Shown here: piece after piece, positions 36,343-45,366 of the stretch
Layout of the letters: every line of letters begins with the position of its first letter
Position numbering within the stretch: the first letter of the stretch is position 1
Assembly: GCA_021324365.1 (NCBI GenBank)
Contig: JAJPJE010000103.1
Coordinates: forward strand, 1 to 63,332
Length of the DNA: 63,332 nucleotides
Source: Terriglobia bacterium
GTDB taxonomy: Bacteria > Acidobacteriota > Terriglobia > Terriglobales > Acidobacteriaceae
Direction: 5' to 3'
Translations under genes and position numbers: made by a program
Notes under the pieces: model-generated
What the model saw: the letters and a program-made list of their open reading frames with translations, nothing else
Database searches by the model: none
Told to the model about the DNA's origin: nothing

Positions 36343-37714
36343 GCACTGCAATCATTCATGGCTGCTGACGGATTTGTATGAACTCACCATGTCGGCGGCA
36401 TTCTTCGAGAACGATTGCAATCCGACAGCCAGCTTTGAGCTTTTCGTTCGTAGTTTGCCGCCCGAACGAAAGTATCTGCTGGTCGCCGGTCTCGAACAGG
36501 CGATGGACTTTATTAGCAACGCACGATTTACGGGAGCGGATATCGAGTTCCTCCGCGGCCTACCCGTATTTCACCAGGTGCAGCCGGGCTTCTTTGAGTA
36601 CCTTCGCGACCTCCGTTTTACCGGGGATGTTTGGGCTGTCCCCGAGGGAACTGTTGCGTTCGGGGAGGAGCCGTTGTTGCGGGTTACGGCGCCGATCATC
36701 GAGGCACAATTGCTCGAAACTTATCTGATCGCAACCATTACCTACCAGACGATGGTTGCGAGCAAGGCGGCGAGAATCGTTTATGCTGCACAGGGCCGTG
36801 AAGTGGTGGAATTTGGTACGCGCAGAGCCCATGGTCCCGTGGCCGGAACCACAGCGGCGAGAGCTGCATACATTGCGGGATGTGCGGGAACTTCCAATGT
36901 CGAAGCCGGTGCACGCTTCGGCATTCCTACATTTGGGACCATCGCGCACTCATTCGTGATGGCTGCGCCAGACGAAGAAGAGGCGTTCGAGAGGTACTCG
37001 CGAGTGTTTCCCGATAGCTCGGTTCTGCTGCTCGATACCTACGATACACTTGCGGCAGTCGATAAAATCGTCGCTGCAAAGCTTCAGCCGCGCGGCGTCC
37101 GGCTGGACAGCGGCGACTTGGCAGAGCTTTCGAAGCAGGTGCGCCACAAGCTCGATGCCGCAGGCTTGCAACAGACAAAAATCCTCGCCAGTGGCGATCT
37201 CGACGAGTACCGCATTACTGAATTGCTATCTCAGGGCGCGGCCATTGACGGATTCGGTGTTGGAACTTCGCTAACGACGTCGAAAGACGCGCCATCGCTC
37301 GGCGGAGTCTACAAAATCGTCGAGGTTAAAAATCAGGAGGGGAAGAGCTACGTTGCCAAATTCAGCGAAAACAAAATGACTTATCCCGGAACCAAGCAGG
37401 TGTTCCGTTTCAGCGATCGCAACGGCACCTTTACACATGATCTGATCGCATGCGCCGGAGAGGAGTACGCCAATGCGGACGAGCTTGTTGAGCCCATGAT
37501 CAATGCCGGAGCTAGAATCTCAGAACAGCCGCCATCGATGCAGGAGATCCGATCGCGCGCTCGGCAGCAGTTGGAGCGGTTACCGTCAGAGCTGCGGGCG
37601 ACGACAGGCGGTGGTAAATATGAAGTGCAGTTCAGCCAGGAATTACAGCGCCTCCTTCAACTGGCCAGGGATCACGCGCACGCCAGAGAGCATTCTTCAT
37701 TGCATTCCAGATGA
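36329..37714 (+). CDS. pncB: nicotinate phosphoribosyltransferase
   Basis: 461 aa from ATG 36329 (ATG 36335 equally possible); the longer frame to 36254 lies inside the nuclease gene. Conserved motifs: LLTDLYELTM near the N-terminus, VEFGTRRAHGP, GTSNVEAGARFGIPTFGTIAHSF and VRLDSGDL. It makes nicotinate mononucleotide from nicotinate and PRPP, feeding NAD; the glutamine-dependent NAD synthetase at 56.5 kb completes the route. Its 3' end overlaps the convergent methyltransferase gene by 18 nt. Confidence 0.93.
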   Translation: MRMSEHCNHSWLLTDLYELTMSAAFFENDCNPTASFELFVRSLPPERKYLLVAGLEQAMDFISNARFTGADIEFLRGLPVFHQVQPGFFEYLRDLRFTGDVWAVPEGTVAFGEEPLLRVTAPIIEAQLLETYLIATITYQTMVASKAARIVYAAQGREVVEFGTRRAHGPVAGTTAARAAYIAGCAGTSNVEAGARFGIPTFGTIAHSFVMAAPDEEEAFERYSRVFPDSSVLLLDTYDTLAAVDKIVAAKLQPRGVRLDSGDLAELSKQVRHKLDAAGLQQTKILASGDLDEYRITELLSQGAAIDGFGVGTSLTTSKDAPSLGGVYKIVEVKNQEGKSYVAKFSENKMTYPGTKQVFRFSDRNGTFTHDLIACAGEEYANADELVEPMINAGARISEQPPSMQEIRSRARQQLERLPSELRATTGGGKYEVQFSQELQRLLQLARDHAHAREHSSLHSR

Positions 37715-38350
37715 GAAATAAGGCGGTTGCTTGCGGCAGCGGAACAAACGTGCCGGGAGGATGTTCAACGGCTCAAAGTCCTGGTCGATTGATGGGAATG
37801 TCCTTCTCAAGTCTGCCAGAACTGCTCGCGTGTACTGATAAACCACAAAGAGGCCGTCTCGCGTTAGCACCTGCCTGGTCTCCTGAAGGATGAGTTTGCG
37901 CGTCTCTCTGGGAAGCACGGTATAAGGTATGCCCGAGAGGATGCAGTCAGCTTGCTGCAAATGCATTTGTTTCAGTAGCGCTCGAACCTCAGCCGCTGAA
38001 CCGTGCAGCACGTGCAAACGTGGATCGGAAATCGATTCCTGCAAATAGCGAACGAAATCTGGGTTGAGTTCAATAGCGACGAGGCGCGCATCGGGGCGCA
38101 GGCGACCCAGAATTTCGCGGGTGAATGTCCCTACTCCCGGTCCATATTCCACCATCAGACGAATTTTTCCCCAATCCAGGGAGTCGAGTACCCGACGGAT
38201 AAGAAACCGGGAGCTGGGTATCACCGAGCAAAGCATTACAGGATGGCGAAGAAAATTTCGAAAGAAGAGGCTGGCTGAACGCAAAGGACGACGTGACTGT
38301 CCTAATGCCACTTCCTGTACAACATCTCTCGCCGACAACAGGTGCTCCAT
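37697..38350 (-). CDS. SAM-dependent methyltransferase, phospholipid N-methyltransferase/KsgA-like
   Basis: 217 aa from ATG 38350; an upstream start adds a non-homologous tail. FFRNFLRHPVMLCSVIPSSRFL precedes the SAM-binding motif VEYGPGVGTFT (about residue 90), with the second motif ELNPDFVRYL and LSGIPYTVLP. This pattern matches bacterial PmtA-like phosphatidylethanolamine methyltransferases, which share ancestry with rRNA dimethylases. Acting on membrane phospholipid is the better guess. Confidence 0.76.
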   Translation of the reverse strand: MEHLLSARDVVQEVALGQSRRPLRSASLFFRNFLRHPVMLCSVIPSSRFLIRRVLDSLDWGKIRLMVEYGPGVGTFTREILGRLRPDARLVAIELNPDFVRYLQESISDPRLHVLHGSAAEVRALLKQMHLQQADCILSGIPYTVLPRETRKLILQETRQVLTRDGLFVVYQYTRAVLADLRRTFPSIDQDFEPLNILPARLFRCRKQPPYFSSGMQ

Positions 38351-38492
38351 TTCCCGTGAGGTACGGCGCCTCACAGAGTTGTGAAACAGGTTGGATGCAA
38401 GCCGTTCGCCCACGGGGAGCTCTGGATTTCCGGACGGCAGTCCGTGTGGTAGTCTGCAGCAACACTTCTACTACTCACCGGACCCTAATGCT

Positions 38493-39011
38493 ATGGAAAC
38501 TCACGAAATCGAAGAAAAGATCGAACAAGCTAGAGAGACTTCCGACAAGCGTATTGGCCTGACAATGGCTATTGTCGCCGTGCTGCTGGCCGTTGCTACC
38601 ATGCTCGGCCACAGAACGCACACGGAAGAGGTGCTGATTCAAACCAAAGCTGCGGATCAGTGGGCCTACTATCAGTCGAAGAATACCCGCGCGTCCATGC
38701 ACGCCGATTTTGCGCTCCTGCTTAGTGCGACAACAGGGAACGATAAACTCGCCGAACAGTTTCGTACACGAGCCGAAGAACAGAAGAGCGGTGCTGAAGA
38801 GGTTAAGACCAAAGCGGAAGAACTGGAGAAGGAGACGGGTGCTACTTCCAGGAGAGCCACTCAATTCGATACTGCTGAAATATTTCTTGAAATTGCGATC
38901 GTGCTGAGTTCTATCTGTTTGCTTACCGGGCTGCGTGTGTTTTGGGGAGTGTCGTTTATCAGCAGCCTGGCTGGAGTCGCTTTCCTCGTATTTGGCCTGG
39001 TGATGCGTTAG
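38493..39011 (+). CDS. DUF4337-type membrane protein
   Basis: 172 aa from ATG 38493. One membrane helix near the N-terminus (LTMAIVAVLLAVATMLG), a central charged coiled region (RTRAEEQKSGAEEVKTKAEE), and two further helices near the C-terminus. The layout fits DUF4337, of unknown function. The gene lies between the methyltransferase (divergent) and glucokinase (convergent). Confidence 0.75.
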   Translation: METHEIEEKIEQARETSDKRIGLTMAIVAVLLAVATMLGHRTHTEEVLIQTKAADQWAYYQSKNTRASMHADFALLLSATTGNDKLAEQFRTRAEEQKSGAEEVKTKAEELEKETGATSRRATQFDTAEIFLEIAIVLSSICLLTGLRVFWGVSFISSLAGVAFLVFGLVMR

Positions 39012-39044
39012 CGCAAGGCACTTCTCAGCCGCTCGAGAGTTTCG

Positions 39045-40031
39045 CTACATCGACATCGAAACGGCTTTTGGCAAACTGAGGCAGAGCGCGGCTCCGCCGG
39101 CTACTCCGGCATCGTGGCCGTATTTCGCGTGCACGATGGGAATCTCGGACGCGCGCTGATTGATAGCCCATTTGGGAAACGCACGTTCGATGTGCGCGAA
39201 CCAATCTTTCATCAGATCGGTAAGTCCGCCGCCGAACACCATAACTTCCGGTTCGATCATGTCGACAATATTGCCAATCCATGCGGCGAGCATGTCGGCG
39301 GTCTCTTCCAGAATCTCGGTTGCCAACGGATCACCGGCCTTCCACGCCTTGCCGACTAGCTCCGCAGTAATGTTGTCGATCTTGCCGTCGGCGAGCTCCA
39401 AAAGCAGAGCAGCAGCCTGCGGTGCGGTCACGGCTTTCTCTTTTGCCCGGCGGGCTACGGCGCGCCCGGAAGCCAGCACCTCGATACAACCAGGCTTCCC
39501 ACAACCGCAAACGTAGCGGCTACGATAGTCGATGGTCATGTGGCCACCTTCGGCGGCTGCGCCAGTTCGGCCGTGAAAGATTTTTCCGTCGAGAACCATC
39601 CCCGTGCCGATCCCGGTGCCGAGAGTGGCGTAAAAAACGTTTGAATAGCCGCGGCCGGCGCCCCAAATAGCCTCTGCCAGTGCGGCGCCATTGGCGTCAT
39701 TGTCGAGAACCACCGGCGAGTCGTAATGTTTCTGAACTTCCTGCACCAGCGGGTAATTACGCCAGCACGGATTGTTGGGCGGATTGATGATCAAACCGCG
39801 CTTCGGATCGAGCGGGCCGGGAGCGATAAGTCCAATACCAACTACATTTGCGTCAGGGCTGAAGGCGAGAGCGTCATTGATGGCCATCAGCACAGCGGAG
39901 AGGCCTTCTTCGGCACTGCCGCGCGAGTTCATCGGGTTGCGGGTCTTAAATAGGATTTCACCCTGGAGATCGACCAGTCCCGCGGCGACCTTTGTTCCGC
40001 CGATATCCACACCCAAAAGGCTGTCCGACAT
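39045..40031 (-). CDS. ROK-family glucokinase/sugar kinase
   Basis: 328 aa from ATG 40031 with GGGAGAG upstream. Phosphate loop DIGGTKVAAG, catalytic DNDANGAALAE, ATP motif LGTGIGTG and the ROK zinc site CGCGKPGCIE. It phosphorylates glucose or a related hexose with ATP in the cytoplasm. It is divergent from the molybdopterin enzyme; no transporter is attached. Confidence 0.92.
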   Translation of the reverse strand: MSDSLLGVDIGGTKVAAGLVDLQGEILFKTRNPMNSRGSAEEGLSAVLMAINDALAFSPDANVVGIGLIAPGPLDPKRGLIINPPNNPCWRNYPLVQEVQKHYDSPVVLDNDANGAALAEAIWGAGRGYSNVFYATLGTGIGTGMVLDGKIFHGRTGAAAEGGHMTIDYRSRYVCGCGKPGCIEVLASGRAVARRAKEKAVTAPQAAALLLELADGKIDNITAELVGKAWKAGDPLATEILEETADMLAAWIGNIVDMIEPEVMVFGGGLTDLMKDWFAHIERAFPKWAINQRASEIPIVHAKYGHDAGVAGGAALCLSLPKAVSMSM

Positions 40032-40216
40032 GAACTCTCCCTGACACTCGTCCAGCATTGCTACCTAACTACATAACTAGGACTATAAAGTTTGCTGCTG
40101 GCTCTGGCAACTACTTTAAACGTTTTAATAGGCGAATGGAACGATCTTGTACCCTGAGCACCATTGAATCAAGTTCCGGCAGTAACGTATCTGATACATG
40201 GAAGGACGAACACTCC

Positions 40217-40828
40217 ATGCTGTTTGAGGGAAACGAGCGCAAAGAACTAGAGAGGAAGATGAAAGCCGAAGGACGGCTCCCAAGTGGACAGGCTGCAACC
40301 CTGAAGTGGCCAGTCCTACATTACGGCTCCGTTCCTCGCTTTGATCCTCAGACGTGGGATTTCAGAGTCTATGGAACGGTTGAAAGGCCGATCCGGCTGA
40401 CTTGGACCGAGCTCAACCAACAGCCCAAATGCCAGACGACGAGCGACTTTCATTGTGTTACTCGGTGGAGTCGATTTGACAATCATTGGACCGGTGTCCT
40501 CGCGAGCCGGATCTTGAAACTCGCCGGTATTAAGTTAGAAGCCAGGTTCGTTCTCGTCCACGCCGAGCAAGGCTACACTGCCAATCTGCCCCTCGAAGAT
40601 TTACTGCGTGGTGGGGTAATTCTCGCAACTCACCACGACGGACAGACACTCAGCGCGGAACATGGCTACCCGCTGCGGCTCATCGTCCCGCATCTGTACG
40701 CGTGGAAGTCCGTAAAGTGGGTAAGGGGATTTGAGGTGCTCGAGAAAAACGTTCCTGGCTTTTGGGAGCAAAACGGTTATCACATCTACGGGGATCCGTG
40801 GAAAGAGCAGCGCTTTTCGGACTACTGA
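40217..40828 (+). CDS. YedY/sulfite-oxidase-fold molybdopterin-binding oxidoreductase
   Basis: 203 aa from ATG 40217, chosen from the domain boundary; upstream in-frame starts (40136, 40058) extend into sequence with no homology. The molybdenum ligand Cys is in DFHCVTRWS (about residue 78). Other core motifs are LTWTELNQQP, NLPLEDLL and VPHLYAWKSVKWV. There is no Tat signal, so it is probably cytoplasmic, unlike E. coli MsrP. The substrate is unknown. The 3' end faces the SPOR gene 8 nt away. Confidence 0.85.
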   Translation: MLFEGNERKELERKMKAEGRLPSGQAATLKWPVLHYGSVPRFDPQTWDFRVYGTVERPIRLTWTELNQQPKCQTTSDFHCVTRWSRFDNHWTGVLASRILKLAGIKLEARFVLVHAEQGYTANLPLEDLLRGGVILATHHDGQTLSAEHGYPLRLIVPHLYAWKSVKWVRGFEVLEKNVPGFWEQNGYHIYGDPWKEQRFSDY

Positions 40829-40836
40829 TTTGGAGC

Positions 40837-41397
40837 TTATCGTTTCAAGATCGGATTATATCCATCCGCCGTCAGACGCGTCCGCATGGCTTCCGCATCT
40901 TTGATATCCGCAAACGGTCCGACCTGCACGTGAAAAAGCTTGTCGCCAGTGGCGTCCGCCACGAACACCGGGTAGCCCTTTTTGCGGAGCGCACCAACCA
41001 GAGCGTCCGCGTCTTCCTGTTTGCTCACCGCCGCGATTTGAACCACATAACCCGATGCCGGCGCGGCAGCCTTGGCGGGTTCAGGTACCGGAGTGTTATC
41101 CGCGGGGGGAGCGTCCGTCTTCAACGCGGTTTTTACCGGCTCTGCTGGAGGCGTGTCATTCTGCTGCGCTGCAACAGGAGCAGGCCGCAGGATGGTCGCT
41201 GGCGTTGTCTTCGCAACTGCGGGGGAACTGTTATCCGTATCGGGAGTCTCGGTCAAAGTTACGCCCGACTTCACGGAATTGCGTCCGATGGAGAACCCGA
41301 ATGCAAAAAATACGGCACAGAGCACAACCAGCCCGAGGAAGATTCCCAGCAGTTTGCCGGTTCCAAGTGTTATTTCCGTGTCCTGCGATTCGGTCAT
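40837..41397 (-). CDS. SPOR-domain membrane protein
   Basis: 186 aa from ATG 41397; GTG 41415 would overlap the slipin stop by 4 nt. One membrane helix (LLGIFLGLVVLCAVFFAF), a Pro/Ala/Thr-rich linker of about 75 residues, then a C-terminal SPOR domain (VVQIAAVSKQEDADALVGAL, HVQVGPFADIKDAEAM). SPOR domains bind denuded septal peptidoglycan. It is the last gene of the nfeD-slipin set. Confidence 0.88.
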   Translation of the reverse strand: MTESQDTEITLGTGKLLGIFLGLVVLCAVFFAFGFSIGRNSVKSGVTLTETPDTDNSSPAVAKTTPATILRPAPVAAQQNDTPPAEPVKTALKTDAPPADNTPVPEPAKAAAPASGYVVQIAAVSKQEDADALVGALRKKGYPVFVADATGDKLFHVQVGPFADIKDAEAMRTRLTADGYNPILKR

Positions 41398-41411
41398 TTG
41401 TTGTTCTGATA

Positions 41412-42191
41412 TCACTTCGCACCCGCCTGGTTATTCATCCGGTCCGCGATGCCACGAAAAGCATCGAGCAGATCCAATGGCAACGGAAACACGATTGTGG
41501 TGTTCTTTTCTACGCCGATCTCGGTCAATGTTTGTAAGTAGCGCAACTGAATCGTCATTGGCTCGGTGGCCAGTTGATGCGCCGCGTCCGTCAGCCGCTG
41601 AGAAGCAGCAAACTCGCCCTCCGCGTGGATGATTTTCGCGCGCTTCTCGCGCTCCGCTTCGGCCTGCTTCGCCATAGCGCGCAGCATAGTTTCGGGAAGG
41701 TCGACCTGCTTTACCTCAACATTTGTGACTTTCACGCCCCAGGGATCAGTGTGCTGGTCCAGTATTGTCTGCAACCGCAAATTGATTTTGTCGCGGTGCG
41801 CCAGCAGTTCGTCCAGATCAACTTCGCCGAGCACTGAACGCAAGGTCGTCTGCGCAAATTGCGAAGTCTGGTACATGTAGTTAGAAACTTCATTTACCGC
41901 ACGCCGTGGATCGATGACACGCAGAAAAATAACCGCGTTCACTTTTAGCGTCACGTTGTCGCGGGTAATGATATCTTGCGGAGGAACCTCCATTGCTTCC
42001 TGGCGAAGCGACACCCGCACCATGCGATCGATAGGCGCGAAGACGAGGATGATTCCCGGTCCCTTGGCCCGCTCATAAAGCCGACCTAGCCGAAAAATCA
42101 CACCGCGCTCGTATTCAGCAAGAATTTTGATGGAGCTGAGCAGATAGAGAAGGATGATCGCAGCCGCAATAAAGCCGAAGCTAAAAGGCAT
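41412..42191 (-). CDS. slipin, SPFH/band 7 (stomatin-like) membrane protein
   Basis: 259 aa from ATG 42191 with GGAG 9 nt upstream. One membrane segment ([12 protein letters not shown]), then an SPFH domain ([12 protein letters not shown] through [13 protein letters not shown]) and a coiled region [22 protein letters not shown]. Slipins form ring-like membrane scaffolds and are co-encoded with NfeD proteases, as here. Probable substrate or partner of the upstream gene. Confidence 0.92.
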   Translation of the reverse strand: MPFSFGFIAAAIILLYLLSSIKILAEYERGVIFRLGRLYERAKGPGIILVFAPIDRMVRVSLRQEAMEVPPQDIITRDNVTLKVNAVIFLRVIDPRRAVNEVSNYMYQTSQFAQTTLRSVLGEVDLDELLAHRDKINLRLQTILDQHTDPWGVKVTNVEVKQVDLPETMLRAMAKQAEAEREKRAKIIHAEGEFAASQRLTDAAHQLATEPMTIQLRYLQTLTEIGVEKNTTIVFPLPLDLLDAFRGIADRMNNQAGAK

Positions 42192-42298
42192 GATGGCGCG
42201 CTCCAAGTTATAAGCTTACGCGGATTGTAGCTCAGGAAGGCAGGCAACGTATGTGCCAACGGTACGAGGAACCGCCGGAATCAATGCTGGGGCAGGTT

Positions 42299-43627
42299 CT
42301 ATGGCCGCAGCGGTTCCGTTGCGTGGGCGGCTCGATTGGCTGTCACCGGTTCGACTGTTAGCTTTAGGCCATCGATGGCGGTGATCCGGACATGGTCGCC
42401 GATTTTCAGCCTGGGATCGCCTACAGCATTCCAAATTTCGCCGCGAATGAAAACCTTTCCCTCCGGCGTAAACGGTTGCTGGACGACGCCCGTTTGTCCC
42501 AGCAATCCTTCTTCTCCCGTGGTGACTTTATTTCGTCGCGCACGCAGGGCAATACTCATAAGGAAACTCGTGATTGCGCCGAGCGGGATGCTCACTGCTA
42601 GAGCGGTCCAGACGTGTACCCGTAACTGCGGAATCGGCGAATCGACAAGTAGCAGCGCGCCAATGGTAAGGGACACAATGCCGGCAATCGTTAGAATTCC
42701 ATGGCTGGCAAATTTGGCTTCCAATGCGAAGAACACGAATGCCACGAGAATCAGGGCAAGAGCCGTGTAGCGAACTGGCAGGATGTTGAGAGCGAAGATT
42801 GCCAGTATTACAAAGAAAAAACCTACCACCCCGGGAACAATCGCACCGGGATGATTGAACTCAACGTACAACGCAAGCAGTCCAACCGCCAGCAGTACAA
42901 ACGACATGTTCGGGTCCATCAGGAACGAAAGTATCTCTTCCTTCAAGGTCATATCGAACGGCTGAATGGAGTTCCCGGCTGTATGCAGCACGAGTTTTGA
43001 TCCGTCGAAACGCGTGATTTCGCGGCCGTTCAGCTTCTGCAGCAGGTCTTGATCGCTGCTGGCAACTACGTCGATAAGATTGTCCTTAAGCGCCTCCTGA
43101 TCGGTGAACGACTTGGACTCGCGTACCGTGCTTTCCGCCACTGGAACATTGCGCCCTCGCTTGGAAACGAACGAACGCATGAAGGCTGCTGCGTCGTTGG
43201 TCACTTTTTCCTTCATCACATCGTCCATTTTTGCCCCGCCCATCATCACTGGATGTGCGGCTCCGGTGTTCGTGCCGGGCGCCATAGCGGCAATATCAGC
43301 GGATTCGAGTATGAAGAAACCTGCTGAAGCTGCGCGGGCACCGCTCGGTGCGACATAGACGATGATGGGAACCTTTGAGGCGAGTATGTGCTGGACGATA
43401 TCGCGCATCGAGGTCTCCAGCCCTCCCGGCGTTCGCAGTTCGATCAAAACTGCGTCAGCATTATGCGCTTCGGCAAATTGTATGCCGCGGTCGATGTATT
43501 CAGCACTGATCGGCTGGATCGTATCGTCTACGGTGAGACGCACGACTTCCGCGCTCGCGGTTGTACAAAATACAGCAGAAGAAATCAGAAGTAAGAAAAC
43601 GATGATGGATCGGATTGTGGCTCGCAT
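42299..43627 (-). CDS. NfeD-family membrane serine protease (ClpP-like + NfeD domain)
   Basis: 442 aa. A signal sequence, then a ClpP-fold protease domain with the nucleophile region SGARAASAGFFIL (Ser about 100) and a Lys in the later helix; four to five membrane helices in the middle; and a C-terminal NfeD OB-fold (QTGVVQQPFTPEGKVFIRGEIW). It cleaves stomatin-like partners in known cases. The ATG has a strong AAGGAGG site. Forms a leftward operon with slipin and the SPOR gene, after a 107-nt gap. Confidence 0.92.
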   Translation of the reverse strand: MRATIRSIIVFLLLISSAVFCTTASAEVVRLTVDDTIQPISAEYIDRGIQFAEAHNADAVLIELRTPGGLETSMRDIVQHILASKVPIIVYVAPSGARAASAGFFILESADIAAMAPGTNTGAAHPVMMGGAKMDDVMKEKVTNDAAAFMRSFVSKRGRNVPVAESTVRESKSFTDQEALKDNLIDVVASSDQDLLQKLNGREITRFDGSKLVLHTAGNSIQPFDMTLKEEILSFLMDPNMSFVLLAVGLLALYVEFNHPGAIVPGVVGFFFVILAIFALNILPVRYTALALILVAFVFFALEAKFASHGILTIAGIVSLTIGALLLVDSPIPQLRVHVWTALAVSIPLGAITSFLMSIALRARRNKVTTGEEGLLGQTGVVQQPFTPEGKVFIRGEIWNAVGDPRLKIGDHVRITAIDGLKLTVEPVTANRAAHATEPLRP

Positions 43628-43650
43628 GTGAGCCTCCTTCGGACGAAGGA

Positions 43651-45258
43651 CTAGTTCTTTACGCTCGACCTGTCGTCGATGCTGCGCTTGAGTTCGAGAG
43701 CCGCGGCATTCGATGGCTCTAGGCCAAGCGCGCCGGCAACCTCGGAAGCAGCTGCGTCGAGCTTATTTTCCTTCAAATGGATACGCGCCAGCACCAAATA
43801 AGCATCGATGACAGGCCGTTGTTGCAGAGCAGCACGCGCCTCGCTCACAGCTTTTACCGGGTCGCTGTTCTCGAGACAAACCGCCATGCCCGCGTGAGCG
43901 GAAGCATCCGAGGGATCTGCTTTCAGAGCCTCGGCGAACTCCTTTTGCGCTTCCGCAGGGAAGCCGCGTTTCAGGAAGTCGTTAGCTCGTTCCAGGTGAA
44001 ATTCCGCATGCCGTCGAGGATCGCTTTGCGCAAGGCGAGTTTCCGCAGCTTTCTGAATTTCCAACGCCAACTGCTTGTAGGAGGTCTCGTCGTAGTTCAA
44101 CTTGATCCGCTGTAGGGGAACTCGCGCCGCCGTCGTGATGGTCGCTGTCTGTGCAGCCTTTACCGCTGTGCCCGGCGGGGGTGCGATGCTGGCCAGCAAA
44201 GACTTCGCCTCCGCGTCCGACGGACGCAGATTCAGTACCTCTCTCAACTGCCGCGCCGCGGCATTCATCTGTCCGGCACGGTAATATGCAACACCCAGAT
44301 TGAAATGGTAGTCGGGATCGGTCGGATCGGCCGTAACTGCTTTTTGCAGGTAGTCGATTTCCGCATGCTTGCCGCGATGTCCGGCCGCGACTGCAAGATT
44401 GTTGTAGACCTCTGTCAGGGGAAGCGTGTCAGCCAAATACTGGAACGCTTCTTGAGATTTCGCGTAGTCGCCTTGGTAGTACTCCGAGAGACCATAAAAA
44501 AAGGCAGCTTCGTTTCCGTGTGGGCTTGTCCTGGGAATCCGGGCAAACCATGATGCCGCAGAATCGTACTGGCGATCGTCGTAGTAAGTATGCCCGAGTT
44601 GCAGCATAGCATCGTAGTAGCCGGGATCGAGCCGAATTGCATCGCGAAACCGTTTGATCTTTTCGGCATTCGACGTTGCGATGGTCCCCCGAATGTAATT
44701 TTCGAAAGCATCCAGCCGGAGAGGAGCAGACCGATTGACGAAATCTGCCTTCTTCGGCAGATCGAAAGTCTTGATCTGCTGCAGCAGGTCCCAGGCGAGC
44801 GCATCCTGGATGTCGAGCATGTCTGGAAGCGAGCCCGACTCCGTCACTTCTGGAGTAAGGTGGAGGGCCTTCATATCCAGTAGCTGCGCGTGCGCGCGGA
44901 AGGTCTGGCCGTCGTAGTCGTATCGGCCGAGCACAACGTAGTCGACGTCCATTTGCTCGGCAATCTGGTAGAGGCTGATGCGCGTCAGATGCGCGGTCAG
45001 GGGAATGCCGGCCCGGTCGTAAGCATACGCACGATCTTCCCGCGGGACGAGGTAGAAGCGGCTCGAAGCCATTCTCGGTCCAAGAACTTCCGGGAACGAC
45101 TCGGAAATCCACTCCAGCCCGGGAGCCTTGGATTGATTCTCGAAAGGAAGCACCAGAAGCGTGTCGGACGAAGTACTAACAGCGTCGGACTCAGAAGACT
45201 GCGCCCATACACTGCACGCGAATACCAGTATCAATAGAAAAAAAGCCGAGTTTCTCAA
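43651..45258 (-). CDS. exported TPR-repeat protein
   Basis: 535 aa from TTG 45258, chosen because a signal peptide (RNSAFFLLILVFACSVWAQ) starts there; the open frame extends upstream without such a feature. A beta-rich N-domain resembling TolB-N/CsgG-type (LLVLPFENQSKAPGLEWIS) precedes at least eight TPR-like helix pairs such as YDAMLQLGHTYYDDRQYDSA and PDYHFNLGVAYYRAGQMNAA. It likely acts as a periplasmic scaffold. A TATAAT lies at 45268-45273 on this strand, so the transcript may be almost leaderless. It ends 23 nt before nfeD. Confidence 0.83.
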   Translation of the reverse strand: MRNSAFFLLILVFACSVWAQSSESDAVSTSSDTLLVLPFENQSKAPGLEWISESFPEVLGPRMASSRFYLVPREDRAYAYDRAGIPLTAHLTRISLYQIAEQMDVDYVVLGRYDYDGQTFRAHAQLLDMKALHLTPEVTESGSLPDMLDIQDALAWDLLQQIKTFDLPKKADFVNRSAPLRLDAFENYIRGTIATSNAEKIKRFRDAIRLDPGYYDAMLQLGHTYYDDRQYDSAASWFARIPRTSPHGNEAAFFYGLSEYYQGDYAKSQEAFQYLADTLPLTEVYNNLAVAAGHRGKHAEIDYLQKAVTADPTDPDYHFNLGVAYYRAGQMNAAARQLREVLNLRPSDAEAKSLLASIAPPPGTAVKAAQTATITTAARVPLQRIKLNYDETSYKQLALEIQKAAETRLAQSDPRRHAEFHLERANDFLKRGFPAEAQKEFAEALKADPSDASAHAGMAVCLENSDPVKAVSEARAALQQRPVIDAYLVLARIHLKENKLDAAASEVAGALGLEPSNAAALELKRSIDDRSSVKN

Positions 45259-45366
45259 AACAGGATGATTATAGCGGCTTCGCGCCAGACTATCGTTGAT
45301 GCATAACCTGCGTATCGCTGTGGTTACTGGAATGTGATACGTTAGCCGGTTTCGCCGGAGGCAATC

